Positions 1-4,616 of a DNA stretch of 5,657 nt are shown one piece after another. Both the position numbers and the translations under genes were made by a program. Numbering within the stretch: the stretch's first letter is position 1; each line of letters begins with the position of its first letter. The stretch is taken from assembly GCA_937880335.1 (NCBI GenBank), contig CALFLJ010000079.1:1-5657 (forward strand), in the 5' to 3' direction. Origin of the DNA: an uncultured Succinatimonas sp. (GTDB taxonomy: Bacteria; Pseudomonadota; Gammaproteobacteria; Enterobacterales; Succinivibrionaceae). The notes under the pieces were generated by a model. That model saw only the letters and a list, made by a program, of their open reading frames with translations, was not told where the DNA came from and ran no database searches.

Positions 1-44
1 GTGAATTTTGTTATATTCTTTCCAGGGATTCCACGGATTTGGCG

Positions 45-75
45 AAGAACCTAAATTTCAATAAATTTAGTTCTT
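45..75 (+). terminator. Bulged AT-rich hairpin, possible terminator of a gene left of the window
   Basis: Bases 45-49 plus 51-58 (AAGAA, CTAAATTT) pair with 63-70 plus 71-75 (AAATTTAG, TTCTT). C50 is bulged and the loop is CAAT. That gives 13 base pairs, followed only by T and A, so the U-tract is poor. It lies between the left edge and the folP promoter, where the end of an upstream transcript would be expected. The stem is almost symmetric, so it could act on either strand. No coding sequence on its left can be identified from the few bases present. Confidence 0.4.
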
Positions 76-103
76 TATACATAAATTTACAAAAAAATAA
101 TAC

Positions 104-132
104 TTGTAAAAATAAATCTTTAGCGTTCTAAT
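104..132 (+). promoter_or_regulatory. Putative sigma-70 promoter of folP
   Basis: A -35-like TTGTAA (104-109, 4 of 6 to TTGACA) is followed after exactly 17 nt by TCTAAT (127-132, 5 of 6 to TATAAT). Transcription would start near 139, giving a leader of about 33 nt. The region is AT-rich, so chance matches are common. The spacing and position directly upstream of folP are what support the call. Confidence 0.42.
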
Positions 133-171
133 AAGCCATAAAGTTAAGATCATTTAAATTTAGGAAATACC

Positions 172-1008
172 ATGCAAATAAAGTCACCCAAAAGAGTTTT
201 AAATTTAGATAAACCCTCAATCATGGGTATTTTAAATGTTACACCTGATTCATTTTCAGACGGTGGTAAATGGAATTCTCTAAAAAATGCCTTAGATCAT
301 GCCAAGGCAATGGAGGAGGAAGGCGCACTTATTATCGATATTGGTGGCGAGTCAACAAGACCTGGAGCTAAAACTGTAAGTGTTAATGAGGAATTAGACC
401 GCGTCATACCGGTAGTTGAAAACTTACGTAAACAAACTGACCTTATGATCTCAATTGATACCTCACAGGTTGAGGTTATAAAAGAGGCTGTTAAAGCAGG
501 AGCTGACATCTGGAATGATATTAGAGCTTTAACAAATGAAAACGCGATTGAAACAGCTGCATCTTTAAATATACCTGTCATCCTAATGCATATGCAGGGC
601 AATCCTGCTACTATGCAGGATCATCCTCATTATGAAGATCCGCTAAAAGAGGTAATAGCTTTTTTAAATTCTCGTATTGATGCCTGCCTAAAGGGTGGAA
701 TTAAAAAAGAGAATATTATTCTAGATCCTGGTTTTGGCTTTGGTAAAACAGTCAAGGACAATTACATTCTCTTAGATAACTTAGATAAAATTGTTGCACT
801 GGGCTATCCGGTACTGTCTGCCTTATCAAGAAAATCAATGATAGGAGCTGCATGTACAATTGAGGATCCTAAAAAGCGTGTTACAGGCTCTGTTGCAGGC
901 GCCCTAATTAGTGTTTTAAAAGGCGCTCAAATGCTAAGAGTCCATGATGTCAAAGAGACAGTTGAGGCGCTTAACGTTTATAAGGCTATGATTGAAAGCC
1001 GTCTTTAA
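172..1008 (+). CDS. folP: Dihydropteroate synthase (FolP)
   Basis: This cytoplasmic enzyme of folate synthesis condenses 6-hydroxymethyl-7,8-dihydropterin diphosphate with 4-aminobenzoate to give 7,8-dihydropteroate. It is the target of sulfonamides. The 278-residue product is full length (E. coli about 282) and carries all the signature blocks in order. These are IMGILNVTPDSFSDGG (residues 17-32), DIGGESTRPG (56-65), SIDTS with the pterin-binding Asp (94-98), NDIR (115-118), LMHMQGNP (138-145), LDPGFGFGK (184-192), SRKSMIG with the catalytic-loop Lys (219-225) and RVHDV (256-260). The ATG at 172 has an AGGA Shine-Dalgarno at 162-165, 6 nt upstream, and aligns with the usual family start. No resistance-type insertion is visible in the sulfonamide-contact loops. 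The common enterobacterial neighbours ftsH and glmM are not adjacent downstream. Instead a convergent helicase gene begins its 3' end 12 nt away, and no clear terminator separates them. Confidence 0.97.
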   Translation: MQIKSPKRVLNLDKPSIMGILNVTPDSFSDGGKWNSLKNALDHAKAMEEEGALIIDIGGESTRPGAKTVSVNEELDRVIPVVENLRKQTDLMISIDTSQVEVIKEAVKAGADIWNDIRALTNENAIETAASLNIPVILMHMQGNPATMQDHPHYEDPLKEVIAFLNSRIDACLKGGIKKENIILDPGFGFGKTVKDNYILLDNLDKIVALGYPVLSALSRKSMIGAACTIEDPKKRVTGSVAGALISVLKGAQMLRVHDVKETVEALNVYKAMIESRL

Positions 1009-1020
1009 AGTTTAAGATAT

Positions 1021-3318
1021 TCATTCTGCCAAAGGCTCAAGCGGAGCTCTGAAAGTTAAGGTTCTAGGTGAGGGCATGGAGTCAAATTTTATAATGTACT
1101 CACTCTTTGAGGCTTTTATCTCAATTACCTCACCTGGACCGAATACTTTATGAAAGACCTTATCTTTTACCTTAAACTCTGCTTTAAGATCATTATCTGA
1201 ATTAAAACTTTCATTAGATAACTTAAGCTTAAGACCAATCTCTAAAATCTCCCCTTCATCAAGATCGTCTACAAAACGAGAGGGCTCCTGAACTCTTCCT
1301 TGCTTTGTACCTCCACTTATGGATGATAAAAAAAGCTGTCTACAGGCACGAGTTATAGCTACATAAAATAAACGTCGCTCCTCCTCGAGATCAGAAAAAC
1401 TTACAGCCTTAGTTGATGGGAAGGTATTTTCATTTAATCCTGCGACAAATACGTAATCAAACTCCAGACCTTTAGCGTTGTGTATAGTCATTAAAACTAC
1501 TTTATCCTGGGGCAATCCTTCATCCTGAGAGGTAAATAAGACTAGGTGACTTAAAAAATCAGCAATATTGCAACTTTCACCTAAATGCTCCTGATATTCA
1601 TAGGCTAGCTGACGCAATTGAGCTATGCTCTCAAGTCTCTCCTTCTCGCCTTGTCGTTTTAGAGTTTCCTCGTATAAAAAATCATTTAAGATAAGCTCTA
1701 TGGCATAAACAGGACTTAGATTCTGCTTTAATCTTACAGAAAGATTTTCTACGGTTTTTACAAAATCCAAGATTCGTGTTCTTTTTGTATAAAATGGATT
1801 ATCAAGAGATCTCTCTAAAGTTGTAAACAGAGATTCCCCTAAATCTTGAGCATCAGCCTCAAGTCTTTTAAGTCTTGTTTTACCAAAGCCTCTTTGAGGA
1901 ACATTGATAACACGACGCATTGCTATATCATCATGAGGATTTAAACAAAGTCTTAAAAATGAAAGTACATCTAAAATTTCACGACGTTCAAAAAAGTTAT
2001 AATCTCCTATAACCTTATAGGGAATCTCATAACGTACTAAGGCATTCTCAATTTTAGAACTTACGTGGCGTGCTCTGTATAAAATAGCAATAGATCTATT
2101 AGGATAAATCCTTTTGATCTCTTTTACCTGTCTGGCTATAAAATCAGCTTCCTCATCCTCATTTATACAGCCTGCGAGTATAGGTTTAAAACTTTGTGGA
2201 ACTTCTTTTACTATTTCAAATTTAGGTTCATTTATAGCATCAACTGTAGTATGCCCATCCATAGCCAAAAGCATTTTTGAAACATTAAATTCTTGATTTT
2301 TTAGGTTTATTCCCACAGTTTTTGACATATCGTCAAGCTTTATATCCGATCTTTTTGCTTTAAGATGAACTCGTCCTGTATCAGGGTTTTTAGATATAAC
2401 TGTGTAGGCACAGTCCAATATACTCTCCTGCGAGCGATAGTTATCTGTAAAGGCAAATTCTTTTGTGTCATTGTGCAATTTACTAAATTCAGTAAAAAAC
2501 TTAACACAAGCTCCCCTGAAGGTATAAATGGTCTGATCAGGATCCCCTACTATAAAAAGGTTTTTGTATTGATTGGTTAAAATCTCAACTAATTCATACT
2601 GCAATCTATCAATATCCTGAAACTCGTCAATCTGCATATAGGCAATACGCTTTTGCCAAAGACATCTAATTTCCTCATGATCATTTAAGATTGTTAAGGT
2701 AAAGGCTATAAGATCGTCAAAATCCATAACCGCTGTTACTCTTTCATGATAAAGGTAAAGATAAAACATCGCCATCTTTGAGGATATTCCGTCCTGAGAG
2801 GCTAATTTTAATAAATGATTGGAATCCTCATTGAGCATATCTTTAACATAAGATATATCCTTGCACTTAAGGGAATCGATAAACTCCCAGCCATCCTGCA
2901 AGGAAAACTCCCTTCCATTTATACCTAAGGTCTCATAAATTGGTTTTAAGACCTCTTTTACCTCAGGAACACTTAAAATTGCAAAATTTAAGGGATAACC
3001 TAGAACATCCGCCTCTTGTCTTAGAAAATCAGCGCAAAAGCCATGAAAAGTACAAACCCACGGAGATGCGATATTACCGCAGAGCTTTTTTATCCGCTCC
3101 TTCATCTCATTGGCGGCTTTGTTAGTAAAGGTAATACATAAAACTGAGGATGGAGACAGTCCTAACATTTCAACTAAATAAGCATATCGCGAGGTTAGGG
3201 TTTTGGTCTTACCAGTACCAGCTCCTGCTAAAACCCTTATATAACCTTCAGTACATTCAACAGCCTGACGCTGTAAAGTATTAAGACTATCAAGATATGA
3301 GACTTTAAATGATGACAT
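1021..3318 (-). CDS. UvrD/PcrA/Rep-type superfamily 1 ATP-dependent DNA helicase
   Basis: This is an SF1A 3'-5' DNA helicase or translocase, expected to act in repair, replication restart or displacement of proteins from DNA. In the 765 residues the motifs run in order. They are Q motif LNTLQRQAV (12-20), Walker A GAGTGKT (32-38), motif Ia ITFTNKAANEMKERI (62-76), a TFHGFC block (90-95), Walker B DEFQD (231-235), motif III VGDPDQTIYTFRGA (257-270), NYRS of motif IV (293-296), motif V LMTIHNAKGLEF (608-619) and motif VI EEERRLFYVAITRA (644-657). The C-terminus (about 715-764; KVFGPGEV then IIKFD) resembles the Tudor-like RNA-polymerase-contacting tail of PcrA and UvrD. About 50 residues (324-380) after motif IV look like an insertion relative to UvrD, PcrA and Rep. 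The ATG at 3318 has AGAGG at 3325-3329, 6 nt away. It appears intact. Whether it is the housekeeping UvrD/PcrA or an extra paralogue cannot be settled here, so no symbol is given. Confidence 0.94.
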   Translation of the reverse strand: MSSFKVSYLDSLNTLQRQAVECTEGYIRVLAGAGTGKTKTLTSRYAYLVEMLGLSPSSVLCITFTNKAANEMKERIKKLCGNIASPWVCTFHGFCADFLRQEADVLGYPLNFAILSVPEVKEVLKPIYETLGINGREFSLQDGWEFIDSLKCKDISYVKDMLNEDSNHLLKLASQDGISSKMAMFYLYLYHERVTAVMDFDDLIAFTLTILNDHEEIRCLWQKRIAYMQIDEFQDIDRLQYELVEILTNQYKNLFIVGDPDQTIYTFRGACVKFFTEFSKLHNDTKEFAFTDNYRSQESILDCAYTVISKNPDTGRVHLKAKRSDIKLDDMSKTVGINLKNQEFNVSKMLLAMDGHTTVDAINEPKFEIVKEVPQSFKPILAGCINEDEEADFIARQVKEIKRIYPNRSIAILYRARHVSSKIENALVRYEIPYKVIGDYNFFERREILDVLSFLRLCLNPHDDIAMRRVINVPQRGFGKTRLKRLEADAQDLGESLFTTLERSLDNPFYTKRTRILDFVKTVENLSVRLKQNLSPVYAIELILNDFLYEETLKRQGEKERLESIAQLRQLAYEYQEHLGESCNIADFLSHLVLFTSQDEGLPQDKVVLMTIHNAKGLEFDYVFVAGLNENTFPSTKAVSFSDLEEERRLFYVAITRACRQLFLSSISGGTKQGRVQEPSRFVDDLDEGEILEIGLKLKLSNESFNSDNDLKAEFKVKDKVFHKVFGPGEVIEIKASKSEYIIKFDSMPSPRTLTFRAPLEPLAE

Positions 3319-3346
3319 TTAGGACCTCTTAAAAACATTAGTTTTT

Positions 3347-3373
3347 AGTATAGACTAAATGTCATTAACTCAA
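3347..3373 (-). promoter_or_regulatory. Weak putative promoter of the helicase gene
   Basis: Reading the minus strand, TATACT (3352-3347, 5 of 6 to TATAAT) lies about 29 nt upstream of the helicase ATG. TTGAGT (3373-3368, 4 of 6 to TTGACA) precedes it with a 15-nt spacer, which is shorter than ideal. The -10 box is the stronger half of the call. Confidence 0.3.
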
Positions 3374-3399
3374 AATAAGGTAGGATTTTTTATTTAAAA

Positions 3400-3457
3400 T
3401 AAGGCGGAAATAGTTTGTGCCCATTTAACTTGTAGCACCTAAAAATACTCCGCCTTA
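3400..3457 (-). terminator. Stem-loop after the hsp20 operon, probable terminator
   Basis: TAAGGCGGA (3400-3408) and TCCGCCTTA (3449-3457) form a perfect 9-bp GC-containing stem. After one mismatch it is extended by five more AT pairs (3394-3398 with 3459-3463). The 40-nt loop contains a second small stem, GTGC (3417-3420) with GCAC (3435-3438). On the minus strand it starts about 10 nt after the stop of the second hsp20 gene, and the 3' arm runs into TTATTTT. That fits Rho-independent termination of the heat-shock operon before the helicase promoter. The long loop makes it atypical. Confidence 0.5.
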
Positions 3458-3464
3458 CTTTAAT

Positions 3465-3869
3465 TTAATGAATAAGAATCTCTTTTACAGGTTTTACTTT
3501 CTTTTTAAGATTTACTGTAAGTTCACCGTCATTAAAGCTTGCCTCTATATTATCAATATCAATATTGTCAAATCTAAAAGCTCGCTTGTAATCTCCTTCC
3601 AATCTCTCTTGTAAAAGATACTTATGGTTTAAATCATCCATGACTTTATGATGAGATGCCTTTATATATAACACACCATCAATATAGTCTATTTTAAGAT
3701 CTTCCTTTTTAGCTCCAGGCAAATCTGCTACAAGAGTGTAACTGTCCTCATTTTCACTTATGTCGCATTTAAAGCCATTTACATTATTTGCAAGCCCTAA
3801 GCTATTTAACGGTCTATTTAGAAGATCAAATACCGATATTACATTATTTTTAAAATCATTATTTTGCAT
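3465..3869 (-). CDS. Hsp20/alpha-crystallin small heat-shock protein, second gene of pair
   Basis: This is an ATP-independent holdase chaperone that binds unfolding cytoplasmic proteins during heat stress and hands them to DnaK and ClpB. The 134 residues comprise a short N-terminal arm (1-35), an alpha-crystallin domain (about 36-124) and a C-terminal tail. Hallmarks visible are ADLPGAKKEDLKI (48-60), DGVLYIKASHH (64-74), the ERLEGDYKRAFRF strand region (88-100), the NDGELTVNL beta-strand (113-121) and a terminal I-x-I anchor ILI (131-133). The ATG at 3869 has a good AGGAG at 3876-3880, 6 nt upstream. It lies 44 nt downstream of the other hsp20 gene on the same strand with no promoter seen between them, so the two are probably co-transcribed. 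It shares the ADLPG, DGVL and IKASHH segments with its neighbour but differs widely elsewhere and has a shorter N-terminal arm. It is an old duplication, not a recent one. Confidence 0.95.
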   Translation of the reverse strand: MQNNDFKNNVISVFDLLNRPLNSLGLANNVNGFKCDISENEDSYTLVADLPGAKKEDLKIDYIDGVLYIKASHHKVMDDLNHKYLLQERLEGDYKRAFRFDNIDIDNIEASFNDGELTVNLKKKVKPVKEILIH

Positions 3870-3913
3870 TTTACTCTCCTAAGGGGGATTCTTTTTTTAG
3901 CTGTATTTAATTT

Positions 3914-4372
3914 TTAGTTAACGCTTATGCACCTTTCATTAGCCTTTTGCTTTTTACCTATGCTTATATCAAGCTCACCCTTTACAAAGGCTGCATTTAT
4001 ATTTTCTGCATCTGCATCCTCAAAGCTAAAAGATCTCTCATAAGTGCCCTCAGTACGCTCGTTGACCAAAAAGCCCTTTGCATCTTTCTCCTCTTTATGA
4101 GCATGATGACTTGCCTTAATTGTCAAGACCCCGTCACTAAAGGAAACTTTGATATCCTCTTTACGTACACCAGGTAAATCAGCCTTTAGCTGGTATCTAT
4201 CTCCCTTGTCGATAATATCTACTGCAAAATTATCGCCTGCTTTTGTATTTTCAAAAGAGTCAAAAAATGAAAGCGGTGTTGAGAAGAAATCAAACAAGGT
4301 TGGAACCTGACCTCTTACCAAAGAGTTTTGCTTTTGTCCTTTTTCCTGCATTACTTTTTCAAACTTATTCAT
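3914..4372 (-). CDS. Hsp20/alpha-crystallin small heat-shock protein, first gene of pair
   Basis: This holdase chaperone is the first gene of the heat-shock operon. The 152 residues comprise an N-terminal arm rich in Phe (FDFFSTPLSFFDSF, 27-40, the sort of segment that contacts substrate and drives oligomerisation), an alpha-crystallin domain (about 49-141) and a short tail. Family marks are ADLPGVRKEDIKVSF (64-78), DGVLTIKASHH (80-90), NERTEGTYERSFSF (104-117), VKGELDISIGKK (130-141) and the terminal anchor ISV (149-151), a conservative form of I-x-I/V. The ATG at 4372 is supported by AGAGG at 4380-4384, 7 nt away. That site is predicted to be buried in a leader hairpin. A sigma-32-type promoter lies upstream at 4443-4468. 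The tight spacing to the second hsp20 gene supports an ibpAB-like two-gene operon. The proteins are not obviously IbpA or IbpB, so no symbol is assigned. Confidence 0.95.
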   Translation of the reverse strand: MNKFEKVMQEKGQKQNSLVRGQVPTLFDFFSTPLSFFDSFENTKAGDNFAVDIIDKGDRYQLKADLPGVRKEDIKVSFSDGVLTIKASHHAHKEEKDAKGFLVNERTEGTYERSFSFEDADAENINAAFVKGELDISIGKKQKANERCISVN

Positions 4373-4410
4373 AATAAAACCTCTTTTAACTTAAAAGTCT
4401 TTAAAAGGCT
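4373..4410 (-). promoter_or_regulatory. Candidate RNA thermometer in the hsp20 leader
   Basis: In the minus-strand leader, CCUUUUAA (4408-4401) can pair with UUAAAAG-A-GG (4389-4380). This gives eight AU/GC pairs and one bulged A (4382) with an 11-nt loop, and it buries the AGAGG Shine-Dalgarno. A second CUUUUAA (4397-4391) lies inside the loop and could compete for the same partner. A weak, bulged, AU-rich stem over the ribosome site, just before a small heat-shock gene, is the known design of thermometers of the ROSE and fourU kinds. The sequence is not clearly a member of either family. The pairing is seen; the thermosensing is inferred. Confidence 0.45.
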
Positions 4411-4442
4411 TTTTCTTAATCATTTTCTTTACACAATATAAA

Positions 4443-4468
4443 ATGGGGACAACCTTCAAGATTTAAAG
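4443..4468 (-). promoter_or_regulatory. Sigma-32 (RpoH) type heat-shock promoter of the hsp20 operon
   Basis: On the minus strand CTTTAA (4468-4463; consensus CTTGAA) is followed after 14 nt by CCCCAT (4448-4443) and TTTA. This matches the sigma-32 layout of -35 box, 13-15 nt and CCCCAT-T-A. Transcription would begin near 4435, giving a leader of about 60 nt before the hsp20 ATG. A perfect CTTGAA (4460-4455) also lies between the boxes but is only 6 nt from CCCCAT, too close to serve as the -35. Confidence 0.75.
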
Positions 4469-4472
4469 AAAA

Positions 4473-4502
4473 ATGAGTTTTCTTATCAATAAGTTAACTC
4501 AT
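4473..4502. repeat. 30-bp near-perfect palindrome between two divergent heat-shock promoters
   Basis: ATGAGTT (4473-4479) is repeated inverted as AACTCAT (4496-4502). The inner CTTAT (4482-4486) mirrors ATAAG (4489-4493). Only the TT/TT and central CA positions break the symmetry, so 12 of 15 positions match. It sits exactly between the two -35 boxes. It could be an operator for a dimeric regulator, or a cruciform or hairpin. It has no following T-tract and is not the CIRCE element. Confidence 0.6.
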
Positions 4503-4503
4503 A

Positions 4504-4529
4504 CTTTAAATCCAAAAAATCATCCCCAT
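4504..4529 (+). promoter_or_regulatory. Second sigma-32-like promoter, divergent from the hsp20 promoter
   Basis: On the plus strand CTTTAA (4504-4509), 14 nt, then CCCCAT (4524-4529) and GTATA reproduce the hsp20 promoter with identical spacing. Eight bases at -35 (CTTTAAAT) and seven at -10 (TCCCCAT) are the same in both promoters, while the 11-nt spacers differ. Transcription would start near 4536 and run toward, and antisense to, the 3' end of the membrane-protein gene. No plus-strand gene follows, so its product is unknown. Confidence 0.5.
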
Positions 4530-4542
4530 GTATAAAGAGAAA

Positions 4543-4582
4543 TTTAGGTTTAAATAAAGTCTACAGTCATTTATTTCCTAAA
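4543..4582 (-). terminator. Probable terminator of the membrane-protein gene
   Basis: On the minus strand TTTAGG plus AAATAAA (4582-4570) pair with TTTATTT (4558-4552) and CCTAAA (4548-4543). There is a 3-nt bulge (4549-4551) and an 11-nt loop, and TTTCTCTTTAT follows. It starts 22 nt after the stop codon at 4605. The stem is AT-rich with one 2-bp GC block, so it is a weak but well-placed intrinsic terminator. Confidence 0.45.
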
Positions 4583-4616
4583 CTAAAAATCTCAAGTTTG
4601 ACTTTTAGTTTTTCTT
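4580..4616 (+). terminator. Possible plus-strand terminator of a short transcript
   Basis: AAACTAAAA (4580-4588) can pair with TTTTAGTTT (4603-4611). TCAA (4592-4595) and TTGA (4598-4601) add inner pairs, and TTCTT follows. It would end a transcript of about 80 nt begun at the plus-strand heat-shock promoter. It overlaps the last codons of the opposing gene and partly competes with the neighbouring hairpin. Such AT stems arise easily by chance. Confidence 0.2.

Noticed and set aside
3..131. Plus-strand frame open from the left edge to a stop at 129-131, as the tail of an upstream gene
   Set aside because: The translation is low-complexity Asn/Lys-rich, runs through a hairpin and the folP promoter, and matches no family I recognise. 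Stops in the other two plus frames at 2-4 and 52-54 are equally possible gene ends.
297..602. Minus-strand reading frame of 101 codons inside folP, and several plus-strand frames of 60-76 codons inside the helicase and hsp20 genes
   Set aside because: All lie opposite well-supported genes, lack recognisable domains and are shadows of the real coding frames.
3870..3913. Second RNA thermometer ahead of the downstream hsp20 gene
   Set aside because: The AGGAG there can form only about three pairs with the preceding C-run, so no convincing masking stem exists.
4455..4460. CTTGAA on the minus strand as the sigma-32 -35 box
   Set aside because: It is a perfect hexamer but only 6 nt from CCCCAT. 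The correctly spaced box is CTTTAA at 4463-4468.
4528..4557. Nine-codon plus-strand reading frame MYKEKFRFK beginning within the CCCCAT box
   Set aside because: Its ATG overlaps the -10 box, upstream of the expected start of transcription, and it has no ribosome site.
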